Assembly: GCF_902832885.1 (NCBI RefSeq)
Contig: NZ_CADFDK010000018.1
Location: 42,695 to 106,694, forward strand
Source: Burkholderia seminalis DSM 23518
Lineage (GTDB): Bacteria; Pseudomonadota; Gammaproteobacteria; Burkholderiales; Burkholderiaceae
DNA: 64,000 bases
Direction: 5' to 3'
A program made the translations under genes and the position numbers. The notes under the pieces were generated by a model. It was not told the origin of the DNA. It made no database searches and was given only the letters and a program-made list of their open reading frames with translations. Below are positions 32,422-40,764 of this stretch, one piece after another; the first letter of the stretch is position 1, and the number at the start of each line of letters is the position of its first letter.

Positions 32422-33423
32422 ATGAATTCCGAGACTCCCGCGGCCGGGCCGCGACAGGCACAGCCGCCCGCGACGTTGACGATTGCTTCGCGCGAGAGCC
32501 GCCTGGCGATGTGGCAAGCCGAACATGTGCGTGATGCGCTGCGCAAATTATATCCAGCTTGTGACGTGAAAATCCTCGGGATGACGACCCGTGGCGATCA
32601 GATTCTCGATCGCACGCTGTCGAAGGTCGGCGGCAAGGGCCTGTTCGTGAAGGAACTGGAGAGCGCGCTGGCCGACGGCCGCGCCGATCTCGCCGTGCAT
32701 TCGCTGAAGGACGTGCCGATGGCATTGCCCGACGGCTTCTCGCTTGCCGCGATCATGGCGCGCGAAGACCCGCGCGATGCCTTCGTGTCGAACGACTACG
32801 CGTCGCTCGACGCGCTGCCCGCCGGCGCGGTCGTCGGCACGTCGAGTCTGCGCCGCGAAGCGATGCTGCGGTCGCGCTATCCGCACCTGGAAGTCCTGCC
32901 GCTGCGCGGCAACCTTGACACGCGCCTCGCGAAGCTCGACCGCGGCGACTACGCGGCGATCATCCTCGCGGCCGCCGGCCTGAAACGCCTCGGCCTCGAC
33001 GCGCGCATCCGCACGCTGATCGACGTCGAAGCCAGCCCGCCCGCGGCCGGCCAGGGCGCGCTCGGCATCGAGATCGCCGCGCGCCGCGACGACGTCGCCG
33101 CGTGGCTCGCGCCGCTGCACGACCCGCGCACGGCGCTCGCGGTCGAGGCCGAACGGATGGTGTCGCGCGCGCTCGGCGGCAGCTGCGAGGTGCCGCTCGC
33201 CGCGCATGCGGTGTGGCGCGCGGGCGAGCTGTACCTGACGGGCCGCGTGTCGACGACCGACGGCAAGCGCGTGCTGACGGCCGAGGAGCGCGGCGCCGTG
33301 ATGACGGTCGCCGATGCGCTCGCGCTCGGCCGTGCGGTGTCCGACGAACTCGAGGCGCAAGGCGCGCTCGACATCGTCCAGGCGCTGCTCGCGGCCTCGC
33401 AGGCCGGCAAGGGCGACGCCTGA
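32422..33423 (+). CDS. hemC: Hydroxymethylbilane synthase (porphobilinogen deaminase)
   Basis: A 333-residue enzyme that polymerises four porphobilinogens. The N-terminus has [48 protein letters not shown] is the family core; [12 protein letters not shown] follows; and the cofactor-binding cysteine is at about residue 255 ([13 protein letters not shown]). The ATG at 32422 lies about 20 residues before the conserved core. The stop TGA overlaps the ATG of hemDX by one base, so this is the first gene of the hemC-hemDX-hemY operon, whose promoter must lie in the 208 bases after divergent ppc. Confidence 0.96.
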   Translation: MNSETPAAGPRQAQPPATLTIASRESRLAMWQAEHVRDALRKLYPACDVKILGMTTRGDQILDRTLSKVGGKGLFVKELESALADGRADLAVHSLKDVPMALPDGFSLAAIMAREDPRDAFVSNDYASLDALPAGAVVGTSSLRREAMLRSRYPHLEVLPLRGNLDTRLAKLDRGDYAAIILAAAGLKRLGLDARIRTLIDVEASPPAAGQGALGIEIAARRDDVAAWLAPLHDPRTALAVEAERMVSRALGGSCEVPLAAHAVWRAGELYLTGRVSTTDGKRVLTAEERGAVMTVADALALGRAVSDELEAQGALDIVQALLAASQAGKGDA

Positions 33424-35393
33424 TGGCGGGCGGCGCGCGCGCGTTCACCGCTGTCCTGACACGTCCGGACGGCCAGTCCGACGCGCTTGCGTCGCAACTC
33501 GCCGAGGCCGGCTGCGACGTGCTCGAATTTCCGCTGATCGACATCGCGCCGGTCGACGACCCGGCGCCGCTCGATGCCGCGTTCGCGGCGCTCGCCGATT
33601 ACGCGCTGGTGATTTTCGTGTCGCCGAACGCGATCGACCGCGCGCTCGCGCAGTACGGCGCGATCTGGCCGAACGCGCTGCCGGTCGGCGTGGTCGGGCC
33701 GGGCAGCGTCGCGGCGCTCGAGCGTCACGGCATCGCGGCGCCCGCGCACCGCGTGATCGCGCCGCAGGCACCGGCCGACGGCGGCGTTCCCCATTACGAT
33801 TCGGAAAGCCTGTTCGCGTGCATCGAGGCCGCGTTCGGCGGCGCGCAGGCGCTGGCGGGCCAGCGCGTGCTGATCGTGCGCGGCGACGGCGGGCGCGAAT
33901 GGCTTGCCGACCGGCTGCGCGAGGCCGGCGCGGACGTCACGCTCGTCGCGGCGTACCGGCGCGTCGTGCCGGAGCCGCGCGTCGGCGCGTGGGAGCGCGT
34001 GCACGCGCTGCTCGACGGCCAGCCGCACGCGTGGCTCGTCACGAGTTCGGAAGGCGTGCGCAACCTGCACGAGCTGGCCCGCGCGCACCTGAACGATGTG
34101 GAGATCGACGCGCTGAAGCATGCGCCGCTCGTCACGCCGCACCCGCGGATCGAGCAGACCGCGCGCGCATTGGGTTTTGATAGGATTACGCTGACCGGCG
34201 CGGGCGATGAGCGCATCGTCCGCGCGTTTCGAACGATGGCCGACGAGGCCGTCCAACCGGCGACAGCCGTACCGGTGACTAAACGCATGACAGATACCAA
34301 CGATTCCAAAAGCGTCGCTTCCCAGTCGGCCGCTGCATCCGCGCCGCCGTCCAGCCCCCCTTATCTCGCGCCCGAGCCGCACGCGCGCCGCGGCGGCAGC
34401 GCGGTGCTGTGGTTCGTCGTCGTCGTGCTCGGCTGCGCGGCCGGTGTCGGCGGCTATGCGCTGAACCGCAAGATCGACCGGCTCGACGGCACGTTCGTCG
34501 CGCGCCAGAAGGCGCTCGACGCGCAGACGGCGGAAACGCGCATGAAGACCGAGCAGGCGCTCGCCAGTACGCACCAGGTCGACACGCAGCTCGCGCAGCT
34601 CGACGGCAAGCTCGCCGACGCGCAGAGCGCGCAGCAGGCGCTGCAGCAGCAATACCAGGACCTGTCGCGCAACCGCGATGCGTGGATGCTCGAGGAAGTC
34701 GACCAGATGCTGTCGAGCGCGAGCCAGCAGCTGCAGCTGACCGGCAACACGCAGCTCGCGCTGATCGCGCTGCAGAACGCCGACGCGCGTCTCGCGACGT
34801 CGCAGAGCGCGCAGGCCGTCACGGTGCGCAAGGCGCTCGCGCTGGACATCGAAAAACTGAAGGCCGCGCCGGCGGCCGATCTCACGGGCCTCGCGATCAA
34901 GCTCGACGACGCGATCGCGAAGATCGACGCGCTGCCGCTGTCCGGCGAGGCGATCGTGCCGCATGCGGCGCCGAAGGCCGCGCCGGTTGAAGCCGCTTCG
35001 TCGGCGGTAGCCGGCGAGCCGCGCTGGAAGGTGTGGTGGCACGACTTCTCGGCCGGCCTGGGCCAGCAGCTCAAGGGCCTCGTGCAGGTGCGCCGGATCG
35101 ACAACGCGGACGCGATGCTCGCGTCGCCCGACCAGGGCTACTTCGTGCGCGAGAACGTGAAGCTGCGCCTGCTCACCGCGCGGCTGTCGCTGCTCGCGCG
35201 CAACGACAGCGCGATGAAGGCCGACCTGCACGCCGCGCAGGCGTCGCTCGGGAAGTATTTCGATCAGGCATCGAAGGACACGCAGACCGTCGAGGATCTG
35301 CTCAAGCAGGTTGACGGCGCATCGCTGACGGTCGCGGTGCCGAACCTGAACACCAGCCTGAACGCCGTTCAGCAGTTCAAGAGCCGGGGGTAA
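33423..35393 (+). CDS. hemDX: Fused uroporphyrinogen-III synthase HemD and membrane protein HemX
   Basis: A 656-residue fusion. Residues 1-280 are HemD (TRPDGQSDALASQLAEAGCDVLEFPLI, VGPGSVAALERHGI, LIVRGDGGREWLADRLREAG, VTSSEGVRNL), which cyclises hydroxymethylbilane. A Ser/Ala/Pro linker with a second methionine (MTDTNDSKS, about 289) leads to one membrane segment (about 324-347), a coiled coil (about 350-430) and the HemX domain to the C-terminus. HemX is a membrane protein of uncertain role near heme biosynthesis in proteobacteria. The fused arrangement is known in Burkholderia. Start overlaps hemC; hemY follows after 2 bases. Confidence 0.93.
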   Translation: MAGGARAFTAVLTRPDGQSDALASQLAEAGCDVLEFPLIDIAPVDDPAPLDAAFAALADYALVIFVSPNAIDRALAQYGAIWPNALPVGVVGPGSVAALERHGIAAPAHRVIAPQAPADGGVPHYDSESLFACIEAAFGGAQALAGQRVLIVRGDGGREWLADRLREAGADVTLVAAYRRVVPEPRVGAWERVHALLDGQPHAWLVTSSEGVRNLHELARAHLNDVEIDALKHAPLVTPHPRIEQTARALGFDRITLTGAGDERIVRAFRTMADEAVQPATAVPVTKRMTDTNDSKSVASQSAAASAPPSSPPYLAPEPHARRGGSAVLWFVVVVLGCAAGVGGYALNRKIDRLDGTFVARQKALDAQTAETRMKTEQALASTHQVDTQLAQLDGKLADAQSAQQALQQQYQDLSRNRDAWMLEEVDQMLSSASQQLQLTGNTQLALIALQNADARLATSQSAQAVTVRKALALDIEKLKAAPAADLTGLAIKLDDAIAKIDALPLSGEAIVPHAAPKAAPVEAASSAVAGEPRWKVWWHDFSAGLGQQLKGLVQVRRIDNADAMLASPDQGYFVRENVKLRLLTARLSLLARNDSAMKADLHAAQASLGKYFDQASKDTQTVEDLLKQVDGASLTVAVPNLNTSLNAVQQFKSRG

Positions 35394-35395
35394 CG

Positions 35396-36583
35396 ATGAC
35401 GCTTCGAGGAATCGTCTGGCTCGCGGTCCTGTTCGCGATCGCCGCGGCGCTCGCCACCGTCGGCCGTTTCGACGCGGGGCAGGTGCTGCTCGTCTATCCG
35501 CCGTACCGGGTCGACGTGTCGCTGAACCTGTTCGTGATCGCCATCGTCGTGCTGTTCATCGTCGTGTACGCGCTGCTGCGCATCGTGCGGAACATCTGGC
35601 GCATGCCGCAGCGGGTTGCCGCGTATCGTGCGCGTTCGCGCAACGAGAAGGCGCAGGCGTCGCTGCGCGATGCGATTTCGAACCTGTACGCGGGCCGCTT
35701 CTCGCGCGCGGAGAAGGCCGCGCGTGAAGCGCTGTCGGTCGACGCGAACCTGGGCGCCGCGAGTCTCGTCGGCGCCACGGCCGCGCACCGGATGCACGAG
35801 TACACGCGCCGCGACGACTGGCTGTCGAAAGTCGATGCGCCGGAATGGCAGGACGCACGGCTGCTCGCCGCGGCCGACATGCGCGCGGATGCGCGCGATG
35901 CCGACGGCGCGCTCGCCGCGCTCGCCGACATGCAGGCCGGCGGCAAGCGCATCCATGCGCAGCAGGTCGCGCTGCGTGCGCAGCAGCAGTTGAAGAACTG
36001 GGCCGAGGTGCTGAAGCTCGCCAAGGCGCTCGAGAAGCGCGAGGCGCTGCATCCGGCCGCGGCCGTGCGGCTGCGCCAGCAGGCGGCGGAAAACCTGCTG
36101 CGCGAACGCCGGCACGACCCGGACGCGCTGCTCGAAGTGTGGCAGTCGCTGTCGCCGGTCGAGCGCCAGTCGCCGCGTCTGGCCGATCTCGCGGCCGACC
36201 TGCTTGTGCCGCTCGAGCGTCGCAACGAAGCGCGCCGCATCGTCGAGGACGCGCTCGCGCACAACTGGGATGCACGCCTGTTGCGCCGTTACCCGGATAC
36301 GGCCGGCGCCGATGCGCTGCCGCTGATCCAGAAGGCGGAAGGGTGGAAGAAGGATCACCCGGACGATGCCGACCTGCTGTTCGCGCTCGGCCGCCTCTGC
36401 CAGCAGCAGCAGCTGTGGGGCAAGGCGCAGTCGTTCCTCGAATCGGCGTTGAAGCTGGCCGACAACGACGCGCTGAAGGTGCGGGCGCATCGCGCGCTCG
36501 CGCGCCTGTTCGAGCAGCTCGGCGAAACCGACAAGGCGGCGAAGCACTATCGCGAAAGCGCGCTCGCGATCACCGTGGTCTGA
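35396..36583 (+). CDS. hemY: HemY N-terminal-domain membrane protein with TPR repeats
   Basis: A 395-residue inner-membrane protein. Two N-terminal membrane segments (about 5-22 and 42-62) flank VLLVYPPYRVDVSLNLF, the signature of the proteobacterial HemY_N family, and the rest is alpha-helical with TPR-like repeats ending LGETDKAAKHYRESA. It is not the HemY protoporphyrinogen oxidase of Bacillus. Its role beside hemCD is uncertain, possibly a scaffold. The ATG follows the hemDX stop by two bases, indicating an operon; a strong terminator ends it. Confidence 0.92.
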   Translation: MTLRGIVWLAVLFAIAAALATVGRFDAGQVLLVYPPYRVDVSLNLFVIAIVVLFIVVYALLRIVRNIWRMPQRVAAYRARSRNEKAQASLRDAISNLYAGRFSRAEKAAREALSVDANLGAASLVGATAAHRMHEYTRRDDWLSKVDAPEWQDARLLAAADMRADARDADGALAALADMQAGGKRIHAQQVALRAQQQLKNWAEVLKLAKALEKREALHPAAAVRLRQQAAENLLRERRHDPDALLEVWQSLSPVERQSPRLADLAADLLVPLERRNEARRIVEDALAHNWDARLLRRYPDTAGADALPLIQKAEGWKKDHPDDADLLFALGRLCQQQQLWGKAQSFLESALKLADNDALKVRAHRALARLFEQLGETDKAAKHYRESALAITVV

Positions 36584-36607
36584 CGCGGCGGCTGCGCCGC
36601 GCAAGAC

Positions 36608-36643
36608 GCCCCGAACGCCAGGCGGCCTTCGGGGCTTTTTTTT
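36608..36643 (+). terminator. Rho-independent terminator of the hem operon
   Basis: GCCCCGAA (36608-36615) pairs with TTCGGGGC (36628-36635) and is followed by eight T residues, 25 bases beyond the hemY stop. Confidence 0.9.
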
Positions 36644-36648
36644 GTCCG

Positions 36649-37875
36649 TCATGCGCCGAGCCTGCGCAGCAGGTCCGCCTCGCTCGCGACGAACCAGACC
36701 GACTCCCCGCGATTGGACTCGCGAACGAGCGCGCGCAGCGCTTCGCTGCGCGCGAGCCGGCGGTCGATGTCGCCGACCACGCCGAGCCGGACGCCGTAGT
36801 TGACGAGCTTCTGCAGCACGGTGCCGGCCAGCCCGCTGTCGAGCCGGTAGAAGTCGTCGTGCAGCGCGTCCGCGGCGATCGCGATCCAGTCGGCTTCGTG
36901 CTCGTGCGCAAGCGCGACGAGGTCGAGCGCATCGCTTTCCCGCCGCACGAGGCCGGCACAAGGATCGCGGACCAGCACGCGGCTGCCGGCTGCCTGAACG
37001 ATTCGGTGGTGCATGTCGATCGGTTTCGTCGAGATGAGAAACGCGAGCACGTTGTCGCGCTGCCCGCGGATGAAGTGACGCTGCTCGGGAAGCATCAGGA
37101 CCTGCGCGTGCGGCACGAGACGCGTCAGGCGATCGTGCGTGTCGCGTGAATCGAGCAGCGCGTCGCGACCGCCGACGATCGCCAGGACGGGCGCGGACAG
37201 CGTGCGCAGCGTCGCGTCGTCGAATACCGGGATCGGTTCGAGGCGCGGGCGAAACCCGCGATCGACGGCGCGCATCAGTGCGAGCGCGTCACGTTCGGCC
37301 GGCGTCGACGCGGGCGGCAGGCGGCCGAGCACGCGCCGTCGCACGCAGGCGCGCCCGACCTCGCCGAGCAGCAGCAGCGGGAGTGCCCACCACAGAAACG
37401 GCTTTTGCCGGCCGATGCCGGACGGGCAGAGCAGCACGAGCCGCGTCACGCGCGCGGGCCGGCGCAACGCGAAGTCGAGCGCCGTGCGCGCGCCGAGCGA
37501 GATGCCGACGAACGCGGCGCGCGACACCTGCAGGCCGTCCAGCACGTCGTCGAGCCATTGCGCGTACGCGTCGCTTGCCAGCGGCGGGCGCGACGGCGCG
37601 CTCGGCCCCGCTTCGCCGATCACGTCGATCGCGTAGAGCCGGAAGTGCGTCGACCATGCGGCCGCGTAGTGCTGCCAGCTGGCCGCCGTCGTCTGCGCGC
37701 CATGGATCAGCACGACCGGCGGCGCGTGTTCGGGGCCGCAGGCGATCACGTGCGTCGCGCCGTGGCGCGTTTGCACCGTGATGCGCCGATGGCCGGCCGG
37801 CCAGTGCGACAGCGCGGCCGCGTAGGCGGCGCGAATCGCGCGTGCGTGGCGGGGCGACCGGAAGATCGCGCTCAT
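36649..37875 (-). CDS. Alpha/beta hydrolase fused to a C-terminal DUF4180 domain
   Basis: A 408-residue two-domain protein. Residues about 30-280 are an alpha/beta hydrolase: oxyanion region VVLIHGAQ, nucleophile elbow GISLG with Ser126, acid Asp238 in VGGRDALL and His267 in EQRHFIRG. Residues 288-408 begin with a methionine and match DUF4180 (LDLVALAHEHEADWIAIAAD...LAGTVLQKLVNYGVRLGVVGDI...LVRESNRGESVWFV). DUF4180 proteins are normally separate and about 120 residues, so this looks like a gene fusion. The ATG overlaps the stop of the upstream HTH gene (ATGA). Function and substrate unknown. Confidence 0.85.
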   Translation of the reverse strand: MSAIFRSPRHARAIRAAYAAALSHWPAGHRRITVQTRHGATHVIACGPEHAPPVVLIHGAQTTAASWQHYAAAWSTHFRLYAIDVIGEAGPSAPSRPPLASDAYAQWLDDVLDGLQVSRAAFVGISLGARTALDFALRRPARVTRLVLLCPSGIGRQKPFLWWALPLLLLGEVGRACVRRRVLGRLPPASTPAERDALALMRAVDRGFRPRLEPIPVFDDATLRTLSAPVLAIVGGRDALLDSRDTHDRLTRLVPHAQVLMLPEQRHFIRGQRDNVLAFLISTKPIDMHHRIVQAAGSRVLVRDPCAGLVRRESDALDLVALAHEHEADWIAIAADALHDDFYRLDSGLAGTVLQKLVNYGVRLGVVGDIDRRLARSEALRALVRESNRGESVWFVASEADLLRRLGA

Positions 37876-38291
37876 GTCCCGCTTTTCTGCAGCAGCATGT
37901 CGAGCGACGACATCAGCGCCGCCGTGTCGGCCGGCGTCGCGGCGACGACGACCTTGACCAGGCTCGAGGCGGGGTCGAACGTGACGTCGATCCGCACGGG
38001 ATCGACGTACGACGTGCGGCCCGACGCCATCGCGTGCAGCGACCGCGACAGGTACTGGTGCAGCGATTGCGACGCGTCGGGGATGTCGACGATGCTGGTG
38101 ACGCGCACCGCGCGCGGAGCGGCGGCCGGCGCCGCCGGCGCCGCCGGCGCGAACGCGGCGAGGTCGGTGTCGAGGATGCGGTACGCACGGCCGACCCGCG
38201 TCGCGCGCAGCTTGCCGTCGCGAATGAACCGCAGGACGGTCTTCGGATGGACGCGCAGGCGTGCGGCAGTGTCTTCGACGGTGTGGAACAT
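37872..38291 (-). CDS. Excisionase/MerR-type helix-turn-helix protein with unknown C-terminal domain
   Basis: A 139-residue DNA-binding protein. Residues about 2-50 form an HTH_17/excisionase-type domain (TVEDTAARLRVHPKTVLRFIRDGKLRATRVGRAYRI). An Ala/Pro linker (about 52-63, encoded by nine-base GC repeats) leads to a 75-residue C-terminal part (VTSIVDIPDASQSLHQYLS...PVRIDVTFDPASSLVKVVV) that I do not recognise. It is the first gene of a two-gene unit with the hydrolase-DUF4180 fusion. It may autoregulate through the AT-rich region upstream. The ATG at 38291 was chosen because upstream sequence is the promoter region. Confidence 0.75.
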   Translation of the reverse strand: MFHTVEDTAARLRVHPKTVLRFIRDGKLRATRVGRAYRILDTDLAAFAPAAPAAPAAAPRAVRVTSIVDIPDASQSLHQYLSRSLHAMASGRTSYVDPVRIDVTFDPASSLVKVVVAATPADTAALMSSLDMLLQKSGT

Positions 38292-38303
38292 GATCGGCAA
38301 ATG

Positions 38304-38353
38304 ATTCCCTGAATGTTCTTTATTGTTCCATATATATAGGAGCATAAGGGAAT
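38304..38353. promoter_or_regulatory. AT-rich promoter region with flanking inverted repeat upstream of the HTH gene
   Basis: ATTCCCT (38304-38310) and AGGGAAT (38347-38353) form a perfect inverted repeat 36 bases apart, enclosing an AT-rich stretch with TATATATA (about 38331-38338) and two TGTTC motifs (about 38314-38327). It is the most AT-rich patch in this part of the window and lies 13 bases from the HTH start codon. Confidence 0.45.
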
Positions 38354-38426
38354 AATTTGATGGATAAGGTGCCATCGTCCGTCTGGCGTGGCGTCCGGTC
38401 GATCCGCGTGGCGCCGGTCCGAAAGC

Positions 38427-38472
38427 AAAAACGCCCCGGCGACCGGACGGATGCCGGTCGCCGGGGCGTTTC
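38427..38472. terminator. Bidirectional rho-independent terminator
   Basis: A perfect 16-base-pair stem (38431-38446 with 38454-38469) with loop ACGGATG is flanked by AAAA and TTT. It lies downstream of the minus-strand MFS transporter gene. Confidence 0.85.
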
Positions 38473-38534
38473 GGTGGAGGCAGTCGGTCGGCCGGCGCGC
38501 TCCGTGTGCCCGGTGTGCGGTTACGCGCCGCGCA

Positions 38535-39839
38535 TCACTTGTCGACCAGCCGCTTCGGCACCGACAGCGCGAGCAGCCCGCCGAGCACGAGGAACCCGGC
38601 GAGCATGTACATGCCCGCATCGTTGGCGCTCGTCGCCTGCTTGAGCCATCCCATCAGGTAGGGGCTCAGGAAGCCGGCGAGGTTGCCGATCGAATTGATC
38701 ATCGCGATGCCGGCCGCGGCGGCCGTGCCGCCGAGGAAGGCGGTCGGCAGGCTCCAGAACAGCGGCAGCGTCGTCAGGATGCCGATCGTCGCGAGCGTGA
38801 GGCCGAACATCGCGAGCGCGGTCTGGTGCGCCCAGATCACCGACAGCACGAGCCCGAGCGCGCCGATCGCCGCCGGAATCGCGAGGTGCCAGCGGCGTTC
38901 GCGGCGCTTGTCCGCGCTCCGCGCGATCAGGATCATCGCGACCACCGCGGCCGCATACGGAATCGCCGACAGCAGGCCGATCATGATCGTGTCGGTCACG
39001 CCTGTCGCCTTGATGATCGTCGGCAGCCAGAATCCGACGCCGTAGAGCCCCATCACGAACGAGAAATAGATCAGCGCCATCAGCCATACGCGCGGGCTCG
39101 ACATCACCGCGCCGAGCGACAGGTCCTCCTTGGTCGCTTCCTCCGCGTCGACGTTGCGGGCGAGCAGCGCCTTTTCCTCGTCGGTCAGCCACGTCGCCTT
39201 CGCGATCCGCTCGTCGAGCGTGAAGAACACGAGCACGCCGGCGAGCACCGACGGGATGCCTTCGAGCAGGAACAGCCATTGCCAGCCGTGCCAGCCGCTC
39301 ACGCCGTCGAACGCCTTCAGGATGAAGCCCGAGATCGGCCCGCCGATCACGCCGGACAGGGCGACGGCCGTCATGAAGAACGTCGTCATCCGGCCGCGCC
39401 GGTGCGCGGGATACCAATACGTGAGGTAGAGGATCACGCCGGGGAAGAAGCCCGCTTCGGCGACGCCGAGCAGGAAGCGCATCACGTAGAACATCGCGGG
39501 CGTCGTGACGAACATCGTCAGGATCGAGATCACGCCCCAGGTCGCCATGATGCGCGCGATCCACACCCGCGCGCCGACCTTGTGCAGGATGATGTTGCTC
39601 GGCACTTCGAACAGGAAATAGCCGAAGAAGAAGATCCCGGCGCCGAGCCCGTACACGGTGTCGCTCAGGTTCAGGTCGCTCGCCATCTGCAGTTTCGCGA
39701 AGCCGACGTTCACGCGGTCGAGATACGCGACCACGTAGCACAGCAGCAGGAGCGGCACGAGCCGCCACGAGACCTTGCGGTAGGTTGCTTCCTCGAATGC
39801 GCCGGACGAGCCCGGCAGCGACTGCGTCGATGTTGCCAT
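38535..39839 (-). CDS. MFS transporter, anion:cation symporter (ACS) family
   Basis: A 434-residue, 12-segment major facilitator. The N-terminus has YRKVSWRLVPLLLLCYVVAYLDRVNVGFA, and the family motif GVAEAGFFPGVILYLTYWYPAHRRGRMT marks the ACS (phthalate/galactonate/tartrate-type) subfamily. It imports organic acids; the substrate is not clear. It is the last of three minus-strand genes with an SDR and an aldehyde dehydrogenase, which suggests uptake and oxidation of the same compound. The ATG at 39839 opens the normal-length protein. A strong terminator follows. Confidence 0.88.
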   Translation of the reverse strand: MATSTQSLPGSSGAFEEATYRKVSWRLVPLLLLCYVVAYLDRVNVGFAKLQMASDLNLSDTVYGLGAGIFFFGYFLFEVPSNIILHKVGARVWIARIMATWGVISILTMFVTTPAMFYVMRFLLGVAEAGFFPGVILYLTYWYPAHRRGRMTTFFMTAVALSGVIGGPISGFILKAFDGVSGWHGWQWLFLLEGIPSVLAGVLVFFTLDERIAKATWLTDEEKALLARNVDAEEATKEDLSLGAVMSSPRVWLMALIYFSFVMGLYGVGFWLPTIIKATGVTDTIMIGLLSAIPYAAAVVAMILIARSADKRRERRWHLAIPAAIGALGLVLSVIWAHQTALAMFGLTLATIGILTTLPLFWSLPTAFLGGTAAAAGIAMINSIGNLAGFLSPYLMGWLKQATSANDAGMYMLAGFLVLGGLLALSVPKRLVDK

Positions 39840-39937
39840 GTTGTCTCCAGTCCTTGTAGTTGGCCGGAGCGGGCGCAGCGGCGCCCGATCCGGTTTCGTG
39901 CGAAGCAATGGCGTGATTGTCGTGCCGCCCGTTACGA

Positions 39938-40696
39938 CTAGATGCAGCGCCCGCCGTCGACTTCGAGGCACACGCCGGTGATGAACTCGGCCTCGTCGGA
40001 TGCAAGGTAGAGCGCCGCGTTCGCGATGTCCTGCGGCGTCGAGAAGCGGCCGAGCGGGATCGTCGCGAGAAAGCGGCGGCGGTTTTCCGGCGTGTCCTCG
40101 CAGCCCATGAACTCGGTCATCAGCGCCGTCTCGCCGAGCACGGGATTGATGCAGTTCACGCGGATGCGGTCGGCGCCGAGCTCGGCCGCGAGCGACTTGC
40201 TCGCGGTGATCATCGCGCCCTTCGTGCTGTTGTACCAGACGAGGCCCGGGCGCGGCCGCACGCCGGCCGTCGACGCGACGTTGACGAACACGCCGCCGCC
40301 CTGGGCGCGGAAGTACGGCACGAAGGTCTGCACGCACCAGAACAGGCTCTTCATGTTGACCGCGTACACGCGATCGAACTCGGCTTCCGTCACGTCGAGC
40401 ACGGGCTTGTTGCGGTGCGTGGTGCCCGCGTTGTTCACGACGATCTGCACCGCGTGGAAATCGTCGAGCGCGGCCTGCAGCAGCGCATGCCAGTCGTCCT
40501 GCCTCGACACGTCGCCGGCGACCGCGATCGCCTTGCCGCCCGCGAGCGCGATCTCGCTCGCGACGCGCTCGGCCGCCGCGCCGTTCAGGTCGTTGACGAC
40601 GACGTTCGCGCCTTCGCGCGCATACGTCTTCGCGATGCCTTCGCCAAAGCCCGAGCCGCCGCCCGTGACGATGGCCGTCTTGCCGCTCAACCGCAT
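39938..40696 (-). CDS. Short-chain dehydrogenase/reductase (SDR)
   Basis: A 252-residue classical SDR. The cofactor motif [10 protein letters not shown] is at about 11-20, NNAG at 88-91, catalytic Ser142, and Tyr155-x3-Lys159 (YNSTK). Asp35 after the second strand (VVNDLNG) suggests NAD rather than NADP. It probably oxidises a hydroxy intermediate in the pathway shared with the adjacent aldehyde dehydrogenase and transporter; the substrate is unknown. GGAGATACACC precedes the ATG at 40696, which settles the start. Confidence 0.9.
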   Translation of the reverse strand: MRLSGKTAIVTGGGSGFGEGIAKTYAREGANVVVNDLNGAAAERVASEIALAGGKAIAVAGDVSRQDDWHALLQAALDDFHAVQIVVNNAGTTHRNKPVLDVTEAEFDRVYAVNMKSLFWCVQTFVPYFRAQGGGVFVNVASTAGVRPRPGLVWYNSTKGAMITASKSLAAELGADRIRVNCINPVLGETALMTEFMGCEDTPENRRRFLATIPLGRFSTPQDIANAALYLASDEAEFITGVCLEVDGGRCI

Positions 40697-40764
40697 GGTG
40701 TATCTCCTGTGCCGGTTATCAGAATCGTCGTGCGTCATGTCGCGACCGGCCGCCGCCGGCGCGT

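Noticed and set aside
29115-32534. A 1139-codon plus-strand frame opposite ppc
   Set aside because: It is the mirror of a strongly conserved carboxylase and shows no family motif.
35396-36583. HemY as protoporphyrinogen oxidase
   Set aside because: There is no FAD-binding GxGxxG motif; the membrane segments and TPR repeats show it is the unrelated proteobacterial HemY.
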